From positions 1 through 14,831 of the forward strand of contig JAGVFV010000163.1 of NCBI GenBank assembly GCA_020057445.1: a stretch of DNA of 14,831 bases, given 5' to 3'. A program made the position numbers and the translations under genes. The notes beneath the pieces were generated by a model. It had not been told where the DNA came from, made no database searches, and worked only from the letters and a program-made list of their open reading frames with translations. The stretch comes from an archaeon (GTDB taxonomy: Archaea > Nanobdellota > Nanobdellia > Woesearchaeales > JAHJEM01). Below are positions 5,214-11,986 of this stretch, in pieces (within the stretch, counting starts at the first letter, position 1; each line of letters starts with the position of its first letter).

Positions 5214-7886
5214 TTATTTTGCAGGAGGAAGTTGACTCGGCGGATTTTGAGGCGTATCCTCTTTCGGCTGTTCTGGCTTTTTTGCAGCGTCCGCCTTTTC
5301 TTCTTTTTTCGAAGCTTCCTGTTCTTTCCTGATCGCCTCTTTTGCTGTCGCGAATTCCTTGTCGATGACTGCGTCGATCCAGCCGACGGAATGCAGGCTG
5401 TTTCTGATGTCTTCCGGTGTCTTTCCGCTTCTGAGTTTCGTGTAGATGTAGAGAGTGACTGCGTCCATGTCCTGTGAGGGGACTTGGTTGTTGGTGAGTG
5501 TCGGCCTGATGTGCTGGACAAAGACGAGTCCGATGACAAGGATGCAGATGATGCCGATGATGATCCAGTTGAGGAATCCGAAGAATGTCTCGACGTCGGC
5601 GACAGTCTCGAATGATTCTGGCGGCAGGTCTTTTGGCTGTTCGGTGAAGATGTTGTTGATGATTTCTGGAAGGGAAAACGTGGGCTGCTGCTGCTCTTCG
5701 ACTTGTTCTTCTTGGCATTGGTCATCGCTCGAGCAGTCAGGGTCATCGCAGTCTATCAGGGTGTCGCAGTCATTGTCGACTCCTCCAAAGCAATAGGTCT
5801 CGATGCCTTCGCATAGCGCATCTCTTTCGTCGATGCAGCCGTTGGCAAATCCTCCTTCGTTGTCTTTTCCGTCTTCACAGGCTTTTTGGGCTGTGATGTT
5901 GCGAAGGATGTCTATCTTGCTGAAGGTCGGGCTTCCGCCGCCTCCGCCTCCACCCCCTCCGCCACCTCCTCCGCCACCGCCATCATCAGGGCATTCGATA
6001 TTTGTCGCGTGGTCTCCGCTACACCCGACGCTGCCTGCGCATGCGCAGGTGCAGCTTCGTTCTCCGCATTCCCCTCCAGTCCAGGGCGTGCACACCCATG
6101 GTTCTGTGCAGGAGGGAGGTGTCTCTGATTCGCAGCCATTGCTTGGGATTCCGTCGATGTCATACCAGCCATCTTCACAGGCGCAATCAGCAGGATAGGT
6201 CGGCGTGCAGGCAGTGCAGTTGTCGTCTCCTGCCTGTGCTTGACAGGTGTTATCGCAGGTGCCAATGACATGCAGTCCAGGGAGAGTTTCTTCACATGTC
6301 GTCGGGGAGCAGAGAAGTTCTGTCCCTGCATCGCAAGATCCGTACGTGCAGCCGCAGGTGAAGAGGTCGCAGGTTCCTGCGGTGTCTGGTCGTTCAAGGA
6401 TGTGTGTCTCGTTGACGCATGCTGTCTCGCAGTCGAAAAGTGCGCATTCATCTGTGATGTCGCATGTAGCGCCGCAGGTGCTTGACACGTCACAAGAGTA
6501 TGAGCAGCTTCCTGCGGGGACGCAAGCATCTCCTCCAAGTCCGTTTCCTTGCGCGCCTTGGCATCCAGGGCACCAGGTGCAAGTCCCTACGCATGCTATT
6601 TCTGAGAGACCGGTGCATACAGACGGCTCGACGGTGATTGTAGTGGTTTGGTTTTCTCCTGTCTGGTATGATTGTTGGTGATTGACATTGCAGTTGACGG
6701 TCTTTGCTGGCGAGGAGGAACCGACATTGCAAGGGATGGAGGCGATGTTTCCATTCCATACGGCCGTTCCTGTGCAGCTCGTCCCTTCGATTGCCGCAAA
6801 GACGCTTGATGCCTGTGCATTTGCCGTGCAAAAGACAGTGATGATTGTGTTTTCTTCAGGGGTCGCATCGCTGACGCTGATTGCCTGAATCTCGAGAGGA
6901 CATGAGGAATCTCCATGGGAGCTCCCGATGGCGCAATTGTCGCCATCATAGTCGCAGGTGTTGTCGCAGTCGTTATCGAAGACGTCCCTGCATCGTGATT
7001 CAGGCGCGATAGCGTCCCATGTCCATGCACCATCGTTATGGCACCTGCTGGAAATCCCGTTGCATGCGTGTTGGGATGGCAGGCATTGGTTTTGCGGCAT
7101 GCAGGTCTCTGTGAAGGGAGCGCAGACGCCTGTACCAGGGTTGCAGGAGACGCAAGAGCTCGATCCCGGCGTGCAAGTTTTTTGGCATGTGTTTTGTTGG
7201 ACTGAATCAAGCAGGGGAAAGTCACTATAGGTTACGTCGCCACAGGAATCTGCTGTGCACGATGTGGTCCCGCAGGAGGTCTGGTCACCCCATTCAAGGC
7301 AAGGGTCTCCATCCCAATTACCGCAGGTCAGCAAGGAGATTTCATCAGGAGCGCATGTCGTCGAGCCGGCGGCGCATTCGTCAGAGCAGGTGGTGACAGT
7401 GATGATTCCCATCGTCAGGTTGGTGGTGTTTGCAGGGGCAGGATCTCCTTCGAATTGCACTGTTCCCGAGAAGGCATATGTGCCTGGAATCGCAGGTGCT
7501 CTCAGCAGATAAGTATGTGTCAGGTTTTCAGGAATGATCGATGCGTCCGAATCCTCAATATTGACATAGACCCAGCGAATGAGGTGTTCGTCTTCTCTGT
7601 TGTCGCCGTCGCCGATGTCGACGATGGCAAATTCAGGAGGCACTCCTTCTTCAAGCAGGAAGAATGTCTCAGGAGTTGGTGAAAGGGAGAGTGTGAGCGT
7701 GACTGCAAGCTCAGTTCCTGCAGGGAGGGTAGTGACATTGAAGCTTCTGGTCGCGATTGCGGGCGGTGGTCCGAGAAACTTTCCAGTATGCGATGGTTTG
7801 GTGATGAAGAGGAGGACGAAGAGGGAGAGGACTGTCATTCCTGTGAGAAGGATGACAAAACAGGTCCTACGGTTGCAGACACCCAT
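5214..7886 (-). CDS. Cys-rich membrane-anchored surface protein with poly-Gly linker
   Basis: About 890 residues. N-terminal signal anchor at about 10-28 (FVILLTGMTVLSLFVLLFI). Then a beta-rich domain with NVTTLPAGTELAVTLTLSL, an adhesin-like pattern ending in a surface-domain strand (PAIPGTYAFSGTVQFEG). About 160-630 is a long Cys-rich region with DNDCDNTCDYDGDNC, several CxxxC-type clusters, and a WVCTPWTGGECGERSC thrombospondin-like segment. Next are 17 consecutive glycines (about 634-651), then a second acidic Cys module (DNDCDTLIDCDDPDC) resembling dockerin or MopE calcium motifs. A C-terminal membrane helix (about 767-790) leads to a roughly 100-residue charged cytoplasmic tail with YTKLRSGKTPEDI..SLHSVGW (a UBA-like helical motif) and a Lys/Glu/Pro-rich end. 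Many NxS/T sequons. It probably acts outside the cell, disulfide- or calcium-stabilised. ATG 7886 lies about 27 bp below a TATA box; an ORF extension to 8006 would span that promoter and is rejected. Ligand unknown. Confidence 0.85.
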   Translation of the reverse strand: MGVCNRRTCFVILLTGMTVLSLFVLLFITKPSHTGKFLGPPPAIATRSFNVTTLPAGTELAVTLTLSLSPTPETFFLLEEGVPPEFAIVDIGDGDNREDEHLIRWVYVNIEDSDASIIPENLTHTYLLRAPAIPGTYAFSGTVQFEGDPAPANTTNLTMGIITVTTCSDECAAGSTTCAPDEISLLTCGNWDGDPCLEWGDQTSCGTTSCTADSCGDVTYSDFPLLDSVQQNTCQKTCTPGSSSCVSCNPGTGVCAPFTETCMPQNQCLPSQHACNGISSRCHNDGAWTWDAIAPESRCRDVFDNDCDNTCDYDGDNCAIGSSHGDSSCPLEIQAISVSDATPEENTIITVFCTANAQASSVFAAIEGTSCTGTAVWNGNIASIPCNVGSSSPAKTVNCNVNHQQSYQTGENQTTTITVEPSVCTGLSEIACVGTCTWCPGCQGAQGNGLGGDACVPAGSCSYSCDVSSTCGATCDITDECALFDCETACVNETHILERPDTAGTCDLFTCGCTYGSCDAGTELLCSPTTCEETLPGLHVIGTCDNTCQAQAGDDNCTACTPTYPADCACEDGWYDIDGIPSNGCESETPPSCTEPWVCTPWTGGECGERSCTCACAGSVGCSGDHATNIECPDDGGGGGGGGGGGGGGGGSPTFSKIDILRNITAQKACEDGKDNEGGFANGCIDERDALCEGIETYCFGGVDNDCDTLIDCDDPDCSSDDQCQEEQVEEQQQPTFSLPEIINNIFTEQPKDLPPESFETVADVETFFGFLNWIIIGIICILVIGLVFVQHIRPTLTNNQVPSQDMDAVTLYIYTKLRSGKTPEDIRNSLHSVGWIDAVIDKEFATAKEAIRKEQEASKKEEKADAAKKPEQPKEDTPQNPPSQLPPAK

Positions 7887-7908
7887 GCCATAATTCAAAC
7901 GCAGGGAG

Positions 7909-7918
7909 TTTATATATC
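7909..7918 (-). promoter_or_regulatory. TATA box of the surface-protein gene
   Basis: GATATATAAA on the minus strand, centred about 27 bp above ATG 7886. It decides the start and predicts a leaderless mRNA. Confidence 0.7.
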
Positions 7919-7984
7919 TTATGGCTTCATCGCGCTTCAAGTGTGGTTGGTTGCCGTTAGGGATGAAGCGAGTCCTTGCGGCAA

Positions 7985-8602
7985 TTAATGACAGGATCTT
8001 TCGCATCCGCTCATCTTCTTGATATTCGGGTTGATGATGCGAAATCCCGCGCCATTTGTCGTGTCGATGAAGTCGATGGTCGCTCCTTTGAGCGGGGCGA
8101 GGCTTTTCTTGTCGATGTAGAACTTGATCGTCTGAATGGGTATGACCGTGTCGTCTTTTTTTTTCGTCTTTTCTATGTCGAACCTGTAGAAGAATCCTTC
8201 AGAACCGCCAGGTACCACGTCGATGCGAAGGCCTTGGCCGTCTTTGAGGAATTGGCAAAGCTTGCCGATAGCAGGTTCCGTGACATGGAGTGTCGCATTT
8301 CCGAATGTGCGTGGTATGCTGTCATTGAGCTTTTTGATGAGGGCTTCGACCTCTTTTTTGGACTTTCCGTGGCTTGCAAGGCCTTGTCCGATCGTCTCTG
8401 CATATGCTGCTCCGCAGCCGACGCAGTGGATGCCTTCTGAGAGGAGGACAGGGATGAGAGAGGGGTATCTCATGATGACTTCGCCGATGAGCATGCCTTT
8501 TGTTATGCGCTGCTTCTTTGTGGCGGTTTTCGGCTTGACAGCCTTGTTCGACGCTGTTTTCTTTGCCCTGTTTTTCTTGACCATCATTTTATTCTTTGCC
8601 AT
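7985..8602 (-). CDS. DUF1858 - HesB/IscA-like fusion with altered Fe-S cysteines
   Basis: 205 residues in three parts. Residues 1-32 are a Lys/Arg-rich, probably disordered tail. Residues 33-95 are a DUF1858 redox domain (ITKGMLIGEVIMRYPSLIPVLLSEG, then C60-V-G-C63 and the LN end). Residues 103-195 are an A-type Fe-S carrier fold (VTEPAIGKLCQFL, GLRIDVVPGG, FYIDKKSLAPLKGATIDFID, GAGFRIINPN). Normal A-type carriers bind iron or Fe-S through one Cys in GGCSG and a CGC near the end. Here the first site reads G-G-S134-E-G, and the tail reads SGC200ERSC204, so only part of the ligand set remains. The CxxC of DUF1858 may substitute; this is inference. ATG 8602 lies 26 bp below a TATA box, fitting a leaderless transcript. 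The thioredoxin-fold gene is immediately upstream on the same strand (39 bp gap). A role in Fe-S or sulfur handling is plausible. Confidence 0.8.
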   Translation of the reverse strand: MAKNKMMVKKNRAKKTASNKAVKPKTATKKQRITKGMLIGEVIMRYPSLIPVLLSEGIHCVGCGAAYAETIGQGLASHGKSKKEVEALIKKLNDSIPRTFGNATLHVTEPAIGKLCQFLKDGQGLRIDVVPGGSEGFFYRFDIEKTKKKDDTVIPIQTIKFYIDKKSLAPLKGATIDFIDTTNGAGFRIINPNIKKMSGCERSCH

Positions 8603-8623
8603 CTTCTTCGTTGGTCCCGTCGG

Positions 8624-8633
8624 ATTTATAAAT
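8624..8633 (-). promoter_or_regulatory. TATA box of the DUF1858-HesB fusion gene
   Basis: Palindromic ATTTATAAAT centred 26 bp above ATG 8602, in the 39-bp gap after the thioredoxin-fold gene. It gives this gene its own promoter. Confidence 0.7.
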
Positions 8634-8641
8634 ATGCCGGC

Positions 8642-8977
8642 TCATTCACTATTGTTAAGAATGTGGTGGATGTCGTCGGCGCGAAAAGCGTCTCCTGCGA
8701 AAAGGCATGTTTTCCCGTCTTGAAGGATGATGGCGTGAGGGATGTGGTCACTGATCTTGAGGGCCTGTCTGACGAAGTGTGAGACCTCTGGATGAGTTCT
8801 TGCATTGAGATGGTAATAGTCTGCCCCAGGATGTTCTGTCATGAGCCTGCGTATCGCAGAGAGCGCATTCTTTGAATCCTCGTGGGCAGGGTCGTTGTGG
8901 AAGATGACAAGAGGAGATGGTTGTTCTGTCCAGAGGATCGCTTTTGCCTGGCTGATGTCTTGCAGAGGGATGAGCAT
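8642..8977 (-). CDS. Thioredoxin-fold protein (YtxJ/BrxC-like) lacking the usual cysteine
   Basis: 111-residue protein whose layout resembles monothiol bacilliredoxins: a first strand PLVIFHNDPAHEDS, helix with ALSAIRRLM, strand YYHLNARTHPEVSHFV, and HIPHAIILQDGKTCLFAGDAF with the Pro that precedes the third strand of thioredoxin folds. The active-site position after the first strand, where family members have xCPxS, reads DPAHEDS with no Cys. The only Cys is in GKTC, far from it. A canonical redox role is therefore doubtful; a binding or scaffold role is inference. ATG 8977 lies 27 bp below a TATA box, and the Fe-S-like fusion gene follows 39 bp later. Family assignment rests on pattern similarity and is moderate; the coding call is stronger. 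Confidence 0.65.
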   Translation of the reverse strand: MLIPLQDISQAKAILWTEQPSPLVIFHNDPAHEDSKNALSAIRRLMTEHPGADYYHLNARTHPEVSHFVRQALKISDHIPHAIILQDGKTCLFAGDAFRADDIHHILNNSE

Positions 8978-8999
8978 GGGCTAGCACAGGAAGTCCGTC

Positions 9000-9010
9000 T
9001 TTATAAATAT
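9000..9010 (-). promoter_or_regulatory. TATA box of the thioredoxin-fold gene
   Basis: ATATTTATAAA on the minus strand, centred 27 bp above ATG 8977. Palindrome C begins at 9010, so its left arm occupies the position of the BRE/TFB-binding element of this promoter. Confidence 0.7.
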
Positions 9011-9100
9011 AGTGGGGGACACAATTTTTTTAACCAGTACATATGTCCCCCACTAGATAGTCAATGACAAGTATTGTCCAATTATTAATGTCATTGACTA
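9010..9100. repeat. Palindrome pair 2 (units C and D), TAGT-N4-GACA family
   Basis: Unit C: left arm 9010-9021 (TAGT GGGG GACA), right arm 9044-9055 (TGTC CCCC ACTA), 12 bp perfect, 22-nt loop with a run of seven T. Unit D: left arm 9058-9069 (TAGT CAAT GACA), right arm 9089-9100 (TGTC ATTG ACTA), 12 bp perfect and extendable by A9057/T9101, 19-nt loop. Two bp (GA) separate the units, as in pair 1. The pair fills the space between the divergent TATA boxes of the thioredoxin-fold gene and gdhA. It could be a shared operator, a structured mobile repeat or a hairpin substrate. Confidence 0.85.
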
Positions 9101-9124
9101 TATATATCCTGCCGTACCGCAATG

Positions 9125-9168
9125 TTTAAATACTAGTAAGTGTATTCTATACACTAAGAAGAGGCGAT
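9125..9168 (+). promoter_or_regulatory. gdhA promoter, small inverted repeat and Shine-Dalgarno
   Basis: TATA box TTTAAATA at 9125-9132 predicts initiation near 9155. An inverted repeat AGTGTA-ttcta-TACACT (9139-9155) lies between TATA and start and could be an operator. GAGGCGAT (9161-9168) matches the archaeal anti-Shine-Dalgarno core with one mismatch. It supports ATG 9173 rather than ATG 9167, which lies inside it. gdhA is one of the few genes here with a leader and SD. Confidence 0.6.
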
Positions 9169-9172
9169 GACC

Positions 9173-10429
9173 ATGAAAACAACTGAAGAGCAAAACCCGT
9201 TCAGGATCGCGCAGATGCAGTTTGACAAGGCTGCAGAAAGATTGAGGCTCGAACCATGGCTTTGCGCTTTCCTGAAGACCCCGAATCGCAACCTCTCTGT
9301 GGACTTTCCGGTGAAGATGGATGATGGTTCCGTCCGCATGTTCACAGGCTATCGTGTGCAGCATAATAATGACCGCGGACCCTACAAGGGAGGAATCAGG
9401 TTTGCCCCGCAGGTGAATCTTGATGAAGTGAAGGCGCTCGCGTCGTGGATGACCTGGAAGACTGCAGTGGCAGACATCCCTTTCGGGGGGGCGAAAGGAG
9501 GTGTTGTCTGCGATCCAACGCAACTGTCGAAGGCAGAGCTTGAGCGCATCACGCGCAGGTTCACCTACGAGATCTCTCCGATCATCGGCCCCGATGTGGA
9601 TATACCTGCGCCTGACGTGAACACGAACAGCCAGGTCATGGCATGGATGGTGGACACGTATAGCATGGGAAAGCGCCAGCCTGAGTTTGGCGTTGTCACA
9701 GGAAAGCCGATCTTCCTTGGCGGAAGTCTTGGCCGTGAGGAGGCGACTGGCAGAGGAGTCATGATCACGGCATTAGAGGCTATGAAGGATATGAAGATTG
9801 ATCCGAAGAAGACAACTGCAGTCGTGCAGGGCTCTGGAAATGTCGGATTCCACGCAGCAAGGCTGCTTGCCGAAAAAGGAGTCAGGATCATCGGCATGAG
9901 CGACATCTCAACAGGCATTGTCAATGAGAAAGGTCTCGATCTTTCGGACATTGCCGCATACTTGAAAGAGCACAAGATCTTGAAGGATTATGCAAAGGCA
10001 AGGCACATCCAAAAGGAATTGATCCTTGAATTGCCTTGCGACATCCTTGTCCCTGCCGCGCTTGAGAACCAGATTACAGTGGAGAACGCTGAGAGGATCA
10101 AGGCAAGGCTCATTGTCGAAGGGGCGAACGGCCCGACGACTCCTGCTGCGGATGACATCCTTTCAAAGAAGGGAGTCCTCGTCGTGCCAGACATCCTTGC
10201 GAATGCAGGAGGAGTCATTGTCAGCTATTATGAATGGGTCCAGAACGAGCAGCGCGAGCAGTGGCAGTATAATGTTGTTGTCGAGAAGCTGACTGCAAAG
10301 CTGACAAAGTCATATCACGAAGTGATAGATCTCATGAGAAAAGAGAAAGTCGACATGAGGACAGCAGCATACATGATCGCGATAGGACGGGTCGCGGAGG
10401 CCATGCAGACAAGGGGGATATTCCCGTAA
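9173..10429 (+). CDS. gdhA: Glutamate dehydrogenase (Glu/Leu/Phe/Val family)
   Basis: NAD(P)-dependent hexameric glutamate dehydrogenase of 418 residues, the usual length. It interconverts glutamate with 2-oxoglutarate and ammonia, linking nitrogen and carbon metabolism. Substrate-site lysines are K72 (GPYKGGIRF), K96 (SWMTWKTAV) and the catalytic K108 (FGGAKGGV), with the catalytic D148 in PAPDVNTNSQ. The Rossmann motif is GSGNVGFHAARLL (about 220-232), followed by LVPAALENQIT, VEGANGPTTPAAD and DILANAGGVIVSYYEWVQN, all standard for the family. The cofactor (NAD or NADP) is not decided by what I can see. ATG 9167 adds two residues, but it falls within the Shine-Dalgarno sequence, so 9173 is preferred. 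It is divergent from the thioredoxin-fold gene across palindrome pair 2 and convergent with the TrmB-type regulator. Confidence 0.97.
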   Translation: MKTTEEQNPFRIAQMQFDKAAERLRLEPWLCAFLKTPNRNLSVDFPVKMDDGSVRMFTGYRVQHNNDRGPYKGGIRFAPQVNLDEVKALASWMTWKTAVADIPFGGAKGGVVCDPTQLSKAELERITRRFTYEISPIIGPDVDIPAPDVNTNSQVMAWMVDTYSMGKRQPEFGVVTGKPIFLGGSLGREEATGRGVMITALEAMKDMKIDPKKTTAVVQGSGNVGFHAARLLAEKGVRIIGMSDISTGIVNEKGLDLSDIAAYLKEHKILKDYAKARHIQKELILELPCDILVPAALENQITVENAERIKARLIVEGANGPTTPAADDILSKKGVLVVPDILANAGGVIVSYYEWVQNEQREQWQYNVVVEKLTAKLTKSYHEVIDLMRKEKVDMRTAAYMIAIGRVAEAMQTRGIFP

Positions 10430-10430
10430 T

Positions 10431-10489
10431 TGTGGAAAAGCTAAACCCTAAGAAGGGGGGAGACTCTCACGGCAGCCCCCTCTTCCACA
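10431..10489. terminator. Convergent inverted repeat between gdhA and the TrmB-type gene
   Basis: Outer arms TGTGGAA (10431-10437) and TTCCACA (10483-10489), inner arms AGGGGG (10454-10459) and CCCCCT (10476-10481). It begins just after the gdhA stop and runs into the last codons of the TrmB-type gene (stop at 10467). No T-tract follows the stem, so a terminator or mRNA 3'-end role is tentative. Confidence 0.35.
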
Positions 10490-11201
10490 TCTCCTCAAAG
10501 TATCGTTTTTGATTCTCTGCCATTTCTTCATTTTCTATCATGACTGCAAATGGTTCTTTTGTCCAGGATTGCAAGACCACTTTATTTCCATAAATGATTG
10601 TCGCAGTAGGTGACTCTAACTGAATCGGCATGAACCTATATTCGGCATATTCTAATGATTCTTCCCTTGATCTAATTTTTTCTCGTGCTTCAAGTGTGTT
10701 GTTGTACAATATTTTCATCATCATTTTTCGTTTCATCCTTTCCTTATGCCAGTCCACCATAAATGCGGGAATGACCTCAAATGATGATCTTGAACTTCCG
10801 TAAGCTAAAAACTCTTTTGCTCCAGAACGCAGAATGGCATTCATTACTGTTTTCATTCCTTCCTTTCCTTCATAGACTTCCACTTTAGGCCTTTTCTCTC
10901 CCTTCATCTTCTGCAATCTCTTTAATTCAGGCAACGCTTCATCAACCGCGTTTTCTTTCTCACGTATTATTCGTAGCAACTCTTCAGGATCTGCTGCCCT
11001 AAATATCTTATTATGTGTCTTGATCGAGTAAGAGATCAGGCCTAGATCTATTAATCTTTCAAGAATATCATAGATCAATGTTCTTGGCAAATCGCTCTTT
11101 ATCGCGATATCGCTTGCCTTGGAATCGCCAAGCCCTAAACAAGCCAAATATACTTTTGCTTCTTTCTCTGCAAGGCCGAATTTTACCAATTTATCAATCA
11201 T
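10467..11201 (-). CDS. TrmB-family transcriptional regulator
   Basis: 244 residues. N-terminal TrmB winged-helix domain: MIDKLVKFGLAEKEAKVYLACLGLG, SDIAIKSDLPRTLIYDILERLIDLGLI, then the wing KIFRAADPEELL and a coiled linker (about 80-105). The rest is a PLD-like or TrmB-type regulatory domain (KVEVYEGKEGMKTVMNAILRSG, WHKERMKRK, ATIIYGNKVVLQSW). TrmB proteins repress or activate sugar and central metabolic genes in archaea; here the effector is unknown. The ATG at 11201 lies about 27 bp below an AT-rich TATA box; a longer reading from 11252 would start upstream of the promoter and is rejected. A TTGAC/GTCAA repeat brackets the TATA box, suggesting autoregulation. The gene looks more AT-rich than gdhA, hinting at different ancestry. 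It is divergent from the orphan gene at 11294. Confidence 0.85.
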   Translation of the reverse strand: MIDKLVKFGLAEKEAKVYLACLGLGDSKASDIAIKSDLPRTLIYDILERLIDLGLISYSIKTHNKIFRAADPEELLRIIREKENAVDEALPELKRLQKMKGEKRPKVEVYEGKEGMKTVMNAILRSGAKEFLAYGSSRSSFEVIPAFMVDWHKERMKRKMMMKILYNNTLEAREKIRSREESLEYAEYRFMPIQLESPTATIIYGNKVVLQSWTKEPFAVMIENEEMAENQKRYFEEMWKRGLP

Positions 11202-11212
11202 GTCGTAAATAA

Positions 11213-11263
11213 TTGACAGCAAATATTTAAATATTTCGGTCAACACTATCACACAGTGGTCAA
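11213..11263. promoter_or_regulatory. TrmB-type promoter with candidate operator
   Basis: The palindromic TATA region AAATATTTAAATATTT (11221-11236) is bracketed nearly symmetrically by TTGAC (11213-11217) and GTCAA (11239-11243). GGTCAA recurs at 11258-11263, 20 bp (two helical turns) from the copy at 11238-11243. This fits regulator binding over the promoter and into the divergent gene's upstream region. Confidence 0.5.
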
Positions 11264-11293
11264 AAAGCCAGCAAAATTATCATAAGTCGAAAA

Positions 11294-11776
11294 ATGGAGT
11301 TTAAAATGAGATCAATGCTAGAGTTTCATAAGAGTGAACTTAAAAGTGAAGAAAATGATCTGTGGACAGAGGCTCGCAAATATAATCCCGATGTCCATCA
11401 GTATAAGGGTCGTCAACTCTCTCCATCTCCGGATGATACGGGAGCGGTCTTTAAAGACTGCTTGAACCTCCTGCATAACAGAGGCGGGTTTAGGTTAGCA
11501 TATCAAGAGAGAGGGCAAGGTGAAGGTGATGATTTTACAAAAAATGTTGCCCATTATGCTCTTCCAGGACCGGTTTATGTCGAGATCTACACTGATGATC
11601 CATTTCATTTTGCAAGGCAGATCGGGATTCTTGCAGTAGGAAAAAAGGATGAAGTGAAAGGGGTTCAAGATGGTATTGAAAGGATAATTCTATCACATCA
11701 TTTTTCAAAAACCGATTTCCATGGTTGCTCACTCGGAGATGACATTTTTGGTTGGTTATCTAAAGCATATAAGTAA
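11294..11776 (+). CDS. Orphan protein of unknown function
   Basis: 160-residue soluble protein that I do not recognise. The N-terminus is helical and charged (MLEFHKSELKSEENDLWTEARKY). The middle holds YKGRQLSPSPDDTG and ALPGPVYVEIYTDDPFHFARQIGIL, with alternating strands; the end is DIFGWLSKAYK. No signal peptide, membrane segment, metal-binding Cys cluster or catalytic motif is obvious. It is divergent from the TrmB-type regulator, so it is a candidate target of it. A weak TATA-like AAAATTAT at 11273-11280 would fit ATG 11306 (MRSMLEF) better than ATG 11294; the start is uncertain. It looks more AT-rich than surrounding genes, like the regulator. Coding call supported by length and a plausible amino-acid composition. 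Confidence 0.6.
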   Translation: MEFKMRSMLEFHKSELKSEENDLWTEARKYNPDVHQYKGRQLSPSPDDTGAVFKDCLNLLHNRGGFRLAYQERGQGEGDDFTKNVAHYALPGPVYVEIYTDDPFHFARQIGILAVGKKDEVKGVQDGIERIILSHHFSKTDFHGCSLGDDIFGWLSKAYK

Positions 11777-11956
11777 GCAGGAATTGGAACTGCGCTAAGA
11801 AGACATGCATATTATCGACATTCACAACAAATTGGCCATTACCCCCGGGTGGCAGGTCGGGGGTGGCGGGTGGGAATAACTGCGGTCAGTGATCAGAACG
11901 CGGACATCTGTTGCCGAATTCAGTCAGCTTCAGTGAGCAGTATTTGTCAGCAGCAT
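11777..11956. other. Noncoding stretch with G-rich hairpin
   Basis: About 180 bp with no supported gene. A 7-bp hairpin ACCCCCG/CGGGGGT (11841-11847 with 11858-11864, loop 10 nt) is followed by further G-runs (GGGTGG, GGCGGG, TGGG to 11874). Four G3+ runs make a plus-strand G-quadruplex possible. It could be the 3' end of the orphan gene's transcript. No T-tract, promoter or tRNA feature is evident. Confidence 0.4.
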
Positions 11957-11966
11957 CTTTATTAAC
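11957..11966 (+). promoter_or_regulatory. TATA box of taw1
   Basis: CTTTATTAAC centred 26 bp above ATG 11987, which implies a leaderless taw1 mRNA. Confidence 0.6.
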
Positions 11967-11986
11967 ACCTCTTTATTCTTCCAAGC

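Noticed and set aside
5117..5746. Minus-strand Ser/Lys-rich ORF at the surface protein's 3' end
   Set aside because: Frame shadow of the charged tail, with low-complexity composition and continuing through the terminator.
5803..6198. Plus-strand proline-rich protein
   Set aside because: It is the antisense of the Gly/Cys-rich region of the surface protein; poly-Pro mirrors poly-Gly.
7887..8006. 40-residue N-terminal extension of the surface protein
   Set aside because: It covers the TATA box and the end of the upstream gene, and would place the signal anchor internally.
1912..9100. CRISPR array
   Set aside because: Only two short units per site, each with its own arm sequence and no regular unique spacers between identical repeats.
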